This document shows, one piece after another, positions 16,238 to 24,286 of a DNA stretch of 24,286 bases. The notes beneath the pieces are model-generated. The model saw only the letters and a list, made by a program, of their open reading frames with translations. It did not search any database and had not been told where the DNA came from. The position numbers and the translations under genes are program-made. Source of the stretch: JAAYLC01 sp964636665 (GTDB lineage Bacteria; Bacteroidota; Bacteroidia; Flavobacteriales; Flavobacteriaceae); contig CAZWVT010000026.1 in assembly GCA_964636665.1 (NCBI GenBank), positions 1 through 24,286 on the forward strand, in the 5' to 3' direction. Numbering within the stretch: position 1 is the stretch's first letter; each line of letters begins with the position of its first letter.

Positions 16238-18346
16238 TTAATAAAATTCTGCTCGATTATCTTTAATAGTTGCTTTGTTTTTCAATGCTTCAAGGGCTTT
16301 ATTATTCGCTTGTCCTCGTTTTTGTTGAGAAATTTGTTGTGCTTGACTTCTGTAATTATCCAACTTTGGAGCAGGAGTCAGTGAATTGACGCGAACCATA
16401 TACACGCCTTCTCTACCGTCTATCAGTCCGGAAGTTTCACCGGTTTTAGTTCCAAAGGCGGCTCCCACAACTTTAGGCTCAGTTACTGAATCGAAAGTAG
16501 GACGACTCATATTTATATTGGTCGCAGAACGAATGTCAGTATTTTGCGAACTTGCAACATCTTCCAAACTCATTCCAGAAATTTTTTCTCTTATTTTTTG
16601 TGCTTTCTTTTCTTTGATGAGAATAGGTTTTACAGTTGATTCGGCATCACTTGCAGAAAGCAATCCTTTTTTATTTTTTCGAGTAAGTTGAGCGATTACA
16701 TAACCGTCAGAAACACTAAAACGTCTGATGTCACCCACTTTGGTATCTTTGTTAAATGCCCATGAAACAATTTCGCGATTGTTTCCGATTCCGGGAATGG
16801 TAGCTTCCATTGGGCTGATTCTGTTAACCGGACGGATTTCCAGATTGTGTTCTCCGGCAATTTGACCAAAATCACCATCTGCTGTTGCCACTTCAAAGTT
16901 GGAAGCTTCTGCAAAAAGCGAGTTCATCGTGCTTTCAGACACTTCAATATTTTGGGTTATCGTAGCTAATTTTACTGCTTTTTTAGGTTCTGATTGCTCA
17001 CCGACTTGAATGATATGATATCCGAAATCTGTTTCAACCAAACCGATAGCACCTTCCGGATTGTTGAAAATAAATTCGTCAAACGGAGGAACCATTCTTC
17101 CGGGTGTGGAAATTCCTAAATCACCACCGTTGCTTTTTGAAGGATCGTCAGAAAATTCCTGAACTAGCTCTTCAAACTTAGAAGGTGTTCTTCTTACAAC
17201 AGAATAAATGCTGTCTGCCAGTTGAGAAGCTTCTTCTTCGGTTCGCGTGATTTCGGCTCCTGCTCTAAGTGTTCCTGCATAACGGATTAAGATATGTTTG
17301 GATTCGGTTGAATCAGGCATGTATTTTGTTTCAAGTATTCTTGTGATGTTAAAAGTATTTTCATTTTTATAGGGGCCGTAAACATCGCCTTCTTCCAATG
17401 CGATAATGTCTGAAGCTACAGCATTTGGAAGTTGGTTTTCAAATAACCAACGCTCTGTAAAGCCTACATCGGAGTGAAGATTTACAAATTCTTCGTAGTT
17501 TTCAATTTCTCTAAAGCCCGGCAATGTGTCGTTGACTTTACTTTGTACGTTGTATTCCACACGATTTTCTAAAAGTGCTGCAATTCGAGTTCGTGCATCT
17601 TCAATATCTTCCTCGGAAGGTTCTTCTACAATATGCACATATTCAAAGTCTGCGGTAGCTTCGGTTTCAAATTGTTTTGGACGTGCTTTGATGTAAGCTT
17701 CAATTTCTTTAGTAGTAACTGTTACTTCCTCATCAGAAATAGAAGAATATGGAATTGATACATAAGAAAAATTTATATTGTCATTGTCAAAATGATGAGC
17801 GTATTCTCCTTCTACATGGCTCGCTCGAACTCCCCCTGATATCATATTAAAATAGGTGTCTTCTTTAATATTTAATTCAAGCGCTTCCTCAAACCGAATC
17901 CAATCCATATACATTTGAGGAGAGGATGCTTTGATTGTTGCGATGTATTCTTGAATTCTTGCATTTTCAACCACTCCGGCTTCATTGGTGAAAGTTGGAT
18001 TGTTTGCCAAAGCTGTTCGCATCGCTGTATTCAACTGACCTCTCTCAGCGCGAATCCCTACTTTTTCTGCTTGCTCTTCGATAAGAATGCGCCTTAGTTC
18101 TTGTTCCCAAACACGATTCATCGCTAATGTTGTGTTTGCGCCGGTATTTCGTTGCGTCACTTCAACTTCTCGCATAAAATTTTCACGCGGAATATCGACT
18201 CCATTGATAGTCGCAATGTTGGACGAAGGCATCATTCCTCCGCCACCACTAACGAGTATGTCGGTAAAAATAAATGCAAAAAGAGCCATTGCAATAATGA
18301 GAATAAGGAAGATTCCTCTTTTTCTGATACTGTTTAAGATTGCCAT
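16238..18346 (-). CDS. ppiD: PpiD/SurA-like membrane-anchored periplasmic peptidyl-prolyl isomerase
   Basis: A 702-residue folding factor for secreted and outer-membrane proteins. Residues about 11-31 form the single N-terminal membrane anchor (RKRGIFLILIIAMALFAF), then a SurA_N-type chaperone region starting with the ATINGVDIPRENF segment near 45-57. A parvulin-type rotamase domain covers about 345-450: HILIRYAG at 351-358, FSDDPSKSNGGDLG near 398-411 and GYHIIQV at 442-448. A second parvulin-like C-terminal region is degenerate. The architecture equals PpiD. It is separated by 160 nt from the CNNM-type gene and has a candidate own -7 box. Confidence 0.93.
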   Translation of the reverse strand: MAILNSIRKRGIFLILIIAMALFAFIFTDILVSGGGGMMPSSNIATINGVDIPRENFMREVEVTQRNTGANTTLAMNRVWEQELRRILIEEQAEKVGIRAERGQLNTAMRTALANNPTFTNEAGVVENARIQEYIATIKASSPQMYMDWIRFEEALELNIKEDTYFNMISGGVRASHVEGEYAHHFDNDNINFSYVSIPYSSISDEEVTVTTKEIEAYIKARPKQFETEATADFEYVHIVEEPSEEDIEDARTRIAALLENRVEYNVQSKVNDTLPGFREIENYEEFVNLHSDVGFTERWLFENQLPNAVASDIIALEEGDVYGPYKNENTFNITRILETKYMPDSTESKHILIRYAGTLRAGAEITRTEEEASQLADSIYSVVRRTPSKFEELVQEFSDDPSKSNGGDLGISTPGRMVPPFDEFIFNNPEGAIGLVETDFGYHIIQVGEQSEPKKAVKLATITQNIEVSESTMNSLFAEASNFEVATADGDFGQIAGEHNLEIRPVNRISPMEATIPGIGNNREIVSWAFNKDTKVGDIRRFSVSDGYVIAQLTRKNKKGLLSASDAESTVKPILIKEKKAQKIREKISGMSLEDVASSQNTDIRSATNINMSRPTFDSVTEPKVVGAAFGTKTGETSGLIDGREGVYMVRVNSLTPAPKLDNYRSQAQQISQQKRGQANNKALEALKNKATIKDNRAEFY

Positions 18347-18443
18347 TTGATTGTTACAATATTTAAATTTCTATTCTCTTCTTGCAGAAAGCAGAAGAAA
18401 GTTTGTTGTCTATAATTCTTAAAAATTTAGACAAATTTGGGGG

Positions 18444-18451
18444 CAAAAATA
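18444..18451 (-). promoter_or_regulatory. Candidate -7 element (TATTTTTG) for the ppiD-like gene
   Basis: Reads TATTTTTG on the minus strand in the 159-nt gap upstream of the gene, 97 nt before the ATG. No good -33 box at 17-23 nt spacing. Confidence 0.35.
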
Positions 18452-18505
18452 GTATTTTCCATTCACTAATAAAAAGTTAAAATAAAAAATGTTCAAATTT
18501 GCCGA

Positions 18506-19753
18506 TTAATCTTCGGAAGATATCTTGATTTCAACCAGTTCAATTTTCGTATTTGATACTTCCAAAATGGTAAATGTATAATTATTTAATACTACTTTAT
18601 CTCCCTGTTCCGGGATTTCTTCGGTATAATGTAAAATATAACCGCCCAAAGTTTCATAATGTTCATTCTCTTCGATATCCAAATCGTATTTTTGATTCAG
18701 ATAATCAACTTCAAAACGAGCAGAAAATCGATAATGACCGTCGGATAGTATTTGTTCTGTGAGTTCTACGGTATCGTGTTCATCTTCAATCTCTCCAAAG
18801 AGTTCTTCAATAATATCTTCAACTGTGATGATTCCGCTTGTGCCTCCGTATTCATCCACAATCACAGCAATGCTTTTTCGTCTTTTTGTAAGCGCATTCA
18901 GCACATCTTTAGCAAGCATCGTGCCCGGCACATAAATAACAGGCATCAGAATTTCTTTAATTGCAGTGGGTTTTTTGAACATTTCAAATGAATGGACATA
19001 CCCGATGATGTTGTCTATTGAGTTTTGATAGATAAGAATTTTTGACAATCCTGTAGTATTGAAAATTTCAATGAGTTCCGACGGCGATGTAGTTTCTTCT
19101 GCGGCTATAATTTCTGCGCGGGGAATCATCGCTTCTCGACTTTTTATCTCAGAAAAATCCAAAGCATTTTGAAAGATTTGAATTTCACTGTCAACTTCTT
19201 CATCGGTTTCCACTGTTTCCATCTGTTCGGAAATATAGTTGCCCAATTCAACTTTGCTAAAACTCAAGGTAAAAGAATCGCCTACACTTTTAAAAATATA
19301 TTTGAGGATGAAATCGGATATGGCCAATATAATTTCTGTAAACACATAAAAAAGCAGGTAGCATAAATAGGCGGGTACAGCCAATAGTTTAAAAATTCGA
19401 TTTGCAAACACGGGAAAGAAAACCAACGATAGGAATTCAGCTGTAAACAGCAATATCAAGGTGGTTATTCCTATGTGGGTCAATAAACCGATACTGCCTT
19501 CCACAGGGAGCGCAGTAGCCAACAATTGTCCCATATAAAAAGAGAAAAAAACCAAGGATAGGATGTAGCCTATTATCATGGAAGTTACAAATCGAGAAGG
19601 TTTGTAAGTTAATCGGTTGAGAATTTTAGCCATAAAATTCTCTTGCTTTTTCTCCATTTCAAAATGGATTCTATTGGCGGAAATATAGGCGATTTCCATT
19701 CCTGAAAAGAATGTCATCGCTAACAAAAAAAGAATAACCGTGCCGTATAACAT
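18506..19753 (-). CDS. CNNM/CorC (hemolysin) family membrane protein
   Basis: A 415-residue inner-membrane protein. An N-terminal DUF21/CNNM domain has about four membrane segments (near 1-22, 56-82, 90-112 and 118-150), a CBS pair follows (about 205-330, with SREAMIPRAEI and VDEYGGTSGIITVEDIIEELFG), and a C-terminal CorC_HlyC domain closes it (about 335-410). Related proteins take part in magnesium or other cation transport; the hemolysin label is historical. GldE of gliding bacteria shares this architecture but normally lies next to ssb and gldD, which are absent, so gldE is not assigned. The gene starts 9 nt after the 66-residue membrane protein, within the envelope operon. Confidence 0.9.
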   Translation of the reverse strand: MLYGTVILFLLAMTFFSGMEIAYISANRIHFEMEKKQENFMAKILNRLTYKPSRFVTSMIIGYILSLVFFSFYMGQLLATALPVEGSIGLLTHIGITTLILLFTAEFLSLVFFPVFANRIFKLLAVPAYLCYLLFYVFTEIILAISDFILKYIFKSVGDSFTLSFSKVELGNYISEQMETVETDEEVDSEIQIFQNALDFSEIKSREAMIPRAEIIAAEETTSPSELIEIFNTTGLSKILIYQNSIDNIIGYVHSFEMFKKPTAIKEILMPVIYVPGTMLAKDVLNALTKRRKSIAVIVDEYGGTSGIITVEDIIEELFGEIEDEHDTVELTEQILSDGHYRFSARFEVDYLNQKYDLDIEENEHYETLGGYILHYTEEIPEQGDKVVLNNYTFTILEVSNTKIELVEIKISSED

Positions 19754-19762
19754 AGTAGGATA

Positions 19763-19963
19763 TTATTTCTCTTTCATGCGCTTTTCAACTCTGCGCCTGA
19801 AATTTCTCCTGAAGAAAAACATAAAGATAGCCAGAATGGCAAAAAATAAAAATAAATAAGCTTTGGAGCGTTCTGAGTTCCATAGAGCAATTGTTTCATA
19901 AGCAAAAAATACTGCTGCTATGATATAGAAAACTTCAAAAAAGCGGGTGAATTTATGTAGCAT
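19763..19963 (-). CDS. Small two-helix membrane protein
   Basis: A 66-residue protein with two hydrophobic segments (about 9-27, FFEVFYIIAAVFFAYETIA, and 36-53) separated by a charged loop, and a basic C-terminus rich in Arg and Lys (RRNFRRRVEKRMKEK). The ATG at 19963 lies 1 nt after the lptC stop and is preferred to a start inside lptC. It sits between lptC and the CNNM gene; a small gene at this place appears in other flavobacterial clusters as I recall them. Function unknown; topology predicts both ends in the cytoplasm. Confidence 0.7.
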   Translation of the reverse strand: MLHKFTRFFEVFYIIAAVFFAYETIALWNSERSKAYLFLFFAILAIFMFFFRRNFRRRVEKRMKEK

Positions 19964-19964
19964 A

Positions 19965-20525
19965 TTATGGGGTGTTTTGTTCAATTAGTTGAATTCCCTG
20001 ATTTCTTCGGGAAAGAAAGATAGTGAAATCTTGGTTACTGTCAAATTGTTCACCTTCGTTATAGGATCCGTCTTTAAACTGAATTTTATAGGGTCTGTCC
20101 GTAAAAACCCATTCATTTTTTTGATCCCAATAAAGTTGGTTTGCAAAAAGTCGGACGCTGTCGGCGGTAATGACAACGACATTTTGCCTTAAATCTATCA
20201 AATCCGTATCGTCATATTGAATGGCATAATCGGAAGTTACGATACTTTCTTCGCCTTCTTCATTCCAAAAGTGAATTTCAATTCCTTCCGGAAATTCTTT
20301 AAAAGGAAAATCGAGGTTGGAAAAGTCCAATAATTTGTCTGCCAATAGATTGGTTACCAATCGGCCGGAATCGGTGTATTTAAAATTGATATTTTTCCCT
20401 TCTGCTATGGGAGCATTGTCGGAAATGGTGAGTTTTCTGGCTTGTTGGTAATTTCCTTCACATGAAAAAAACGTGATGACCATTAAAGTCATCACGCTTT
20501 TCCATATATAGGATATGTTTGTCAT
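19965..20525 (-). CDS. lptC: LPS export protein LptC (lipoprotein form)
   Basis: A 186-residue protein of the lipopolysaccharide transport bridge, linking the LptB2FG ABC transporter to LptA. The N-terminus is hydrophobic with a lipobox-like FFSC (C22), so the protein is probably lipid-anchored, as typical of Bacteroidota. The rest follows the LptC pattern: FKYTDSGRLVTNLLADKL, FPEGIEIHFWNEEG, then DLRQNVVVITADSVRLFANQLYWDQKNEWVFTD and QFKDGSYNEGEQFDSNQDF. The ATG at 20525 follows the upstream stop by 2 nt; a longer frame into the preceding gene is less plausible as it would hide the signal peptide. No lptA, lptB or lptF/G gene is in the window. Confidence 0.9.
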   Translation of the reverse strand: MTNISYIWKSVMTLMVITFFSCEGNYQQARKLTISDNAPIAEGKNINFKYTDSGRLVTNLLADKLLDFSNLDFPFKEFPEGIEIHFWNEEGEESIVTSDYAIQYDDTDLIDLRQNVVVITADSVRLFANQLYWDQKNEWVFTDRPYKIQFKDGSYNEGEQFDSNQDFTIFLSRRNQGIQLIEQNTP

Positions 20526-20527
20526 TC

Positions 20528-21889
20528 TTATAGATTTGGAACCTTCACGCTTCCTCCGACCCAACAATTAAATGTAATGGTCTCACCGCTTTTTCCTTCC
20601 ACAAAAATATCATTTTTGGAAGGAGCACGTTGTCTGTAGGATTCTGCTGTGGCGCGTGCATTGTTGGCAAGTGAGGCATCAACGCTGGCAGCTTTTTCCA
20701 TCATATCTGCGGCCAACCAATAAATGGCTCTTTTTTCGAAAACTGTATTTCCACAGTTGTCAGTACTCTCTGCATACATTGTTCCAATTCTGTAATAAGC
20801 AATTCCCGCAGAGGGTCTTACTTGTAGCATTCTATTGTAATATGTACGGGCATCTGAAAAACGACCACTTTTGCGATAGTTCTCGGCAATGCTGTAATAG
20901 ATTCTGGATTTTCTAGTATTGTCTTGCTCCAAATCAGCGGCTTCGTTAAAATATCTCAACGCTTGAGTCGATTTTCCTTCAGCTTCAGCACGTCTTCCCA
21001 ACAAATAAGCGGAGGTTGAACTCGGCTCCAATTCGTGCAAGCGAACTGCAAGTTTAGCCGACAATGGGCTGTCACATTCTTTTGCGTCCAAACGATTGCT
21101 GGCAGCTTTTAGCCAATCAATATCGTCTTTCTTAGCTTCAAAATCTTTTTCGTAGAAAGGAATGAGATTTTCACAATCCGCCAATTGACCCAATTTACCA
21201 TCAACGCTGGTCTCAACAGTAGAATAAACTTCAAGGTTGTTTTCATAAACGTCCATGTTGCGTTTTTCTCTGTCGTCAAGACCTCCGTTGTTGTTTTTTT
21301 CCATCAACGTTGTCAAGTTTTCTGCAATCTTGTTTTTTTCAACGTTAATTTTCTCCATTACTACATCATAAAGATTGAAAATCTCTTGGAGTTCTTTTTT
21401 TCCTTCATTGAATAAATCCACAGCCAATGAGAAATAAGTGTAGAGGCTTCTTCCGCTTGTAAAATTTTCGGGGTCTTTCTTAAATGCTGCGTCAAAAGAT
21501 TTAAACTGCGCTTCTTTAGTTCCGATATTGTAATCGTACTCTAATTGCGCAATAGTCATCAATACTTCACCCTCGGAGGTGCGATTTGGAAAATGCTCCA
21601 AACGCAATTCCCAAGCTTCAATCAAATCTTTTACTTTGCCCGTATCTTCTTTTTCATTGATAAAATATTCAAACATCCTCACGGCATACTGATAAGTAGC
21701 CAAACTTACTTTCGGACATTCGGTGATGACTTTTTGGTAGTGTGGCAAAGCAGCCTCATAGTTTCTCGCTTTGGCAGGCTCGATAAAATAAGACAATGTT
21801 ATAGCGCAATCATCCGGCGCTTGTGCCGTGATTTTACCCGAGAAAGACATCAGGAGAACTGCTATAAATAGACCAACTTTTGTTTTCAT
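20528..21889 (-). CDS. Periplasmic TPR repeat protein of the lptC cluster
   Basis: A 453-residue protein with a cleavable signal peptide (cut after KITAQ near 23). Tetratricopeptide helices are clear at the N-terminal end (ARNYEAALPHYQKVITECP, about 36-55) and from about 300 to 360, for example STSAYLLGRRAEAEGKSTQA and SRIYYSIAENYRKSGRFSDA. The middle (about 165-245) is charged and helical. It ends with a short Cys-containing beta segment, FNCWVGGSVKV, a terminal form shared by other flavobacterial TPR proteins. Likely a scaffold in envelope assembly, judged only by its neighbours: the beta-barrel 37 nt upstream and lptC 2 nt downstream. Confidence 0.85.
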   Translation of the reverse strand: MKTKVGLFIAVLLMSFSGKITAQAPDDCAITLSYFIEPAKARNYEAALPHYQKVITECPKVSLATYQYAVRMFEYFINEKEDTGKVKDLIEAWELRLEHFPNRTSEGEVLMTIAQLEYDYNIGTKEAQFKSFDAAFKKDPENFTSGRSLYTYFSLAVDLFNEGKKELQEIFNLYDVVMEKINVEKNKIAENLTTLMEKNNNGGLDDREKRNMDVYENNLEVYSTVETSVDGKLGQLADCENLIPFYEKDFEAKKDDIDWLKAASNRLDAKECDSPLSAKLAVRLHELEPSSTSAYLLGRRAEAEGKSTQALRYFNEAADLEQDNTRKSRIYYSIAENYRKSGRFSDARTYYNRMLQVRPSAGIAYYRIGTMYAESTDNCGNTVFEKRAIYWLAADMMEKAASVDASLANNARATAESYRQRAPSKNDIFVEGKSGETITFNCWVGGSVKVPNL

Positions 21890-21926
21890 GAGATTTATTT
21901 ATTTGTTATTAATAATATGCTTGGTG

Positions 21927-23168
21927 TTAATCAAAGAGTCTTTTTTCAAACCACAAATCATTTAAAGAGAAGCTGATTATTGCATTAAAAAAGTTTTCTT
22001 GAATCAACCCGTTGTTTTTTGTGGCGCGTTGACCGATTTCAAATCCAACGTTGATATTTGAAAAAGAACGTACCATCGGTATTCCAATTCCAAAAGATAT
22101 GCCAAACTCATTAACGGCTTGATCGTGGATGTTTATTCCAGTTTCTTCATAACGGAATCCTGCCCTGTAAACGATGCGGTTGAAGTAGTTGTTGAAAGAG
22201 TTATACTCAGGTATGTAAAACCCGCCGATTCGGTATTTGGAGGCGTCTTTAAAGGTTGTGTTTGCAGTCTGAAAAGGGGTGTTGTTAAATTCAGACATCT
22301 GTTGATTGCCGTATTCGATTCCCACACCCCAATGCTTGGGACGGCTGAGTCCAAATCCAACCGTATAGTTGCTCGGAGCGGTAAATTCGGTATCGGGTCG
22401 TTCGATTTCCCGTAAGTCTATAGTTGAAACTCCGGCAGTGCGAATGGAAACTGTGGAAAGCCTGCGGAGGTTTCTGCTTGTTTGAGTCAATCCCGGCGAA
22501 TACGAGGCGCTTCCGTTTAATTCCAAATTTCGAGATAGCGTTCTATTATAGATGACGCCAAAATTAAGATTGAATCCGTTGATTTCATTGTTATCTACAA
22601 TACGGGTTCCGTATTGTACATCCGAATGTTGGGAAATAGAGGAATTTTCGATTTTGCCAAAATTATATCCACCTTCAACACCTATAGATAATGAAGGCAA
22701 TAATTTATATCCGGCAGAAAAATAAACCCTGTTTAATCCGCCATTACCCGAATATTCCGTAACAGCATTTTCTGTTTGCGAAAGAAAGTGATAACCCACT
22801 GCTGTATTGGGAAGCACGCCAAAACCCACGCCCCATTTTCCGATGGGAATGCCGAGTGCCAAATAATCTAAAGAGATGGTTTCATTCCGTTGAGAAACGT
22901 CGGCATTGCTTTGTTGTGTGAGTTGATAACTTGCAGCAACCGAGAAATTAATCAGGCGCAATTCGGAATAAGCCGCGGGATTTTGCAAATTTAAATGAAT
23001 ACTGTCGGAGAAAACACCCAAACCGCCCATCGCACGATTCTCCATTGTGCCGCGAAATTTTTGCAGCCCGATTCCGTAAAAAGAATAGGGGGAAGTCGTT
23101 CCTTCTTGTGCCACAGCAAAGGTGGTAGTAAGAAAAACGATACCGATAATAAAACGTTTGTATATCAA
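21927..23168 (-). CDS. Outer-membrane beta-barrel protein, FadL-like
   Basis: A 413-residue protein with a signal peptide (1-20, TTTFAVAQ) and a barrel-like pattern of alternating hydrophobic and polar strands rich in Gly, Tyr and Asn. The mature start TTSPYSFYGIGLQKFRG, then GGLGVFSDSIHLNLQNPAAYS, resembles the Bacteroidota group of FadL/PorV-like proteins (AMGGLGV and NPAAY motifs). The start codon appears to be TTG, overlapping the coaX stop as TTGA; no ATG occurs before residue 42, which lies after the signal peptide. Function is not established; the position suggests envelope transport or assembly. Confidence 0.78.
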   Translation of the reverse strand: MIYKRFIIGIVFLTTTFAVAQEGTTSPYSFYGIGLQKFRGTMENRAMGGLGVFSDSIHLNLQNPAAYSELRLINFSVAASYQLTQQSNADVSQRNETISLDYLALGIPIGKWGVGFGVLPNTAVGYHFLSQTENAVTEYSGNGGLNRVYFSAGYKLLPSLSIGVEGGYNFGKIENSSISQHSDVQYGTRIVDNNEINGFNLNFGVIYNRTLSRNLELNGSASYSPGLTQTSRNLRRLSTVSIRTAGVSTIDLREIERPDTEFTAPSNYTVGFGLSRPKHWGVGIEYGNQQMSEFNNTPFQTANTTFKDASKYRIGGFYIPEYNSFNNYFNRIVYRAGFRYEETGINIHDQAVNEFGISFGIGIPMVRSFSNINVGFEIGQRATKNNGLIQENFFNAIISFSLNDLWFEKRLFD

Positions 23169-23890
23169 AACTTGTTGTATTCCAAAATATAATTGAGTCC
23201 CTCCAATAAGAAATTTGGGTGCGCAAAGATGTCATTTTTTATGAGATTTTGCAAAAAATGAAGGTCTCCTCCTGTTAAAATAACTGTTAAATCACTATGT
23301 TCTTTTTTATATAATTCAATAAAACCGTCAATTTCGTTCTTAATTCCCAAGACAACTCCGGAATGCATGGAAGTCGCAGTGCTTTTGCCAATGGTTGAAA
23401 CCGCTGATTCCGGCTCCAGCAGTGGCAGTCCGGACGTGAAAGTATGCATCGCTTTGTAACGCATAAAGAGTCCGGGCGAAATGCCTCCACCCAAATAAGA
23501 ATTGTCTTTGGATAAAAAATCATAGGTAATACAAGTTCCCAAATCGATTACCAAAACGTTTTTATGCGGAAATAATTGTGAAGCGGCACTTATTAATGCG
23601 ATTCTATCGGTTCCAAGGGTCTTGGGAGTGGCGTATTGGCTGGTGAATGGTACCGGAGTTTTATGGGTTAAAATCAGCAAGGGAACTGATTTTTCTATTT
23701 TTTTAAGCTGTGCTGCCGTTAAAAATCCCACAGATGAAATAATTGCCTTTTTGATGGGATAATTATTGAGAAATTCCTGAAAACGAGTTTCCAAATCCGA
23801 CGTGGCGCATCGTTCTTTCCTACGGAAATTTCCGTTTTCAAAAAGTGCGAATTTGCTAAAACTGTTTCCAACGTCTATGACGAGATTCAT
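23165..23890 (-). CDS. coaX: Type III pantothenate kinase
   Basis: First enzyme of coenzyme A synthesis, phosphorylating pantothenate with ATP and a monovalent cation. The 241-residue product belongs to the ASKHA fold: phosphate-1 motif IDVGNS at 5-10 (D6), GTDR near 93-96, phosphate-2 DLGTCITYD near 115-123 and GGGISPG near 133-139. Length and motifs are standard for CoaX. The start ATG is placed 24 nt after a good promoter (23915-23947). It begins a run of closely spaced genes reaching to the CNNM gene; the next gene overlaps its stop by 4 nt. Confidence 0.95.
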   Translation of the reverse strand: MNLVIDVGNSFSKFALFENGNFRRKERCATSDLETRFQEFLNNYPIKKAIISSVGFLTAAQLKKIEKSVPLLILTHKTPVPFTSQYATPKTLGTDRIALISAASQLFPHKNVLVIDLGTCITYDFLSKDNSYLGGGISPGLFMRYKAMHTFTSGLPLLEPESAVSTIGKSTATSMHSGVVLGIKNEIDGFIELYKKEHSDLTVILTGGDLHFLQNLIKNDIFAHPNFLLEGLNYILEYNKF

Positions 23891-24206
23891 CTTGTGTTTT
23901 TATTAAGAAATCTTCAAAGGTAAATTTTTTGTGAGCATCATTCCAAAGTAATTTGACTGTTTAATTTAGTGTTTAATTCTGTTCAAAATAATTTGCGGAA
24001 AGTGGATTAAAGTCAATGCAGCAAGTGTCTTGCTTGAATAGTATAAAAAATTAACCTATAAGATGAATATTAATTTATTCAATTTCTTTGTTTAGGATTA
24101 AGTTATTGTAAAATAAATGTTATATTTACCTGCTATTTACATTCTATTAACGATAATGATAGGTGTGTAATAGCTTTAGACTAATTATTAACCAATTTAT
24201 TTTATT
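23891..24206. other. Intergenic region between coaX and the divergent signal-peptide gene
   Basis: About 316 nt, very AT-rich. It holds the coaX promoter and a small perfect hairpin (AGCAAG-TGT-CTTGCT, 24020-24034) without a T-run. The plus-strand promoter for the gene at 24207 is not clear; the closest -7 candidate is TATATTTA at 24121-24128. No other gene or RNA was seen. Confidence 0.5.
23915..23947 (-). promoter_or_regulatory. Flavobacterial-type promoter for the coaX envelope operon
   Basis: On the minus strand TTTG (23944-23947), 21 nt, then TACCTTTG (23915-23922): both boxes and the spacing match the consensus TTG-N17-23-TAnnTTTG. The -7 box ends 24 nt before the coaX ATG. Confidence 0.65.
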
Positions 24207-24286
24207 ATGAAGAAAATTATGCTTTTGCCGATGCTCTTCCTCTTTTCGATGTGGAGTTATGGGCAGTACAGTTTCCCCGCTATCCC
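24207..24286 (+). CDS. Start of a secreted protein (partial)
   Basis: Only the first 26 codons are inside the window. They encode a signal peptide: MKK start, a hydrophobic core IMLLPMLFLFSMW and a likely cut after SYG or SYGQ. The following residues (YSFPAI) are too few to assign a family. Signal peptides ending in this way precede many secreted and T9SS-exported proteins in this phylum, but no export signal can be seen here. Confidence 0.6.
   Translation, partial: MKKIMLLPMLFLFSMWSYGQYSFPAI

Noticed and set aside
18506..19753. Assignment as GldE
   Set aside because: The architecture agrees, but the usual neighbours ssb and gldD are missing and the lptC setting points to the general CNNM paralogue.
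24020..24034. AGCAAG-TGT-CTTGCT hairpin as a terminator
   Set aside because: Short stem, no T-run after it, and no gene ends towards it; it lies between divergent genes.

Overview
The window looks like a chromosomal segment of a gliding-type member of the Bacteroidota, probably class Flavobacteriia. The evidence is AT-rich coding sequence, -7 promoter elements of the form TAnnTTTG, almost no Shine-Dalgarno sequences, a GldA-type ABC ATPase, a KDO8P-synthase-like DAHP synthase fused to chorismate mutase, short zinc-free adenylate kinase, type III pantothenate kinase, and many small lipoproteins and TPR proteins. No RNA gene, insertion sequence or CRISPR array was seen.

Region 1 (1-4389, mostly minus strand) is accessory. 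A three-gene operon runs leftwards off the window: an Xre-type regulator, a methyltransferase-like protein without a visible catalytic tetrapeptide, and a very large polypeptide (946 residues in the window, C-terminus missing). The large protein appears to join an N-terminal GIY-YIG-like nuclease module, a superfamily 2 helicase and the start of an N6-adenine methyltransferase domain. This is a probable restriction-modification or defence system and the most unusual item here. The spacer before adk holds a perfect 17-bp palindrome and three tandem 11-bp repeats.

Region 2 (4390-11645, plus strand) is housekeeping and envelope genes: adk, obgE, a DUF4136 lipoprotein, a TPR protein, an Mpl/MurC-type muropeptide ligase, a PLP-dependent serine/threonine dehydratase or racemase, a PagL-like lipid A deacylase and a GIN-domain lipoprotein. 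The last gene overlaps, stop to stop, the convergent gldA.

Region 3 (11640-16129): gldA (minus), DAHP synthase/chorismate mutase and rsgA (plus), then a minus-strand pair of tryptophan 2,3-dioxygenase and a DUF488 protein.

Region 4 (16178-23947, minus strand) is a tightly packed envelope-biogenesis cluster. It reads from a good flavobacterial promoter through coaX, an outer-membrane beta-barrel, a TPR protein, LptC, a 66-residue membrane protein and a CNNM/CorC-type membrane protein. A separately promoted PpiD-like periplasmic chaperone follows, ending at a strong intrinsic terminator. A divergent plus-strand gene with a signal peptide begins at 24207 and leaves the window.
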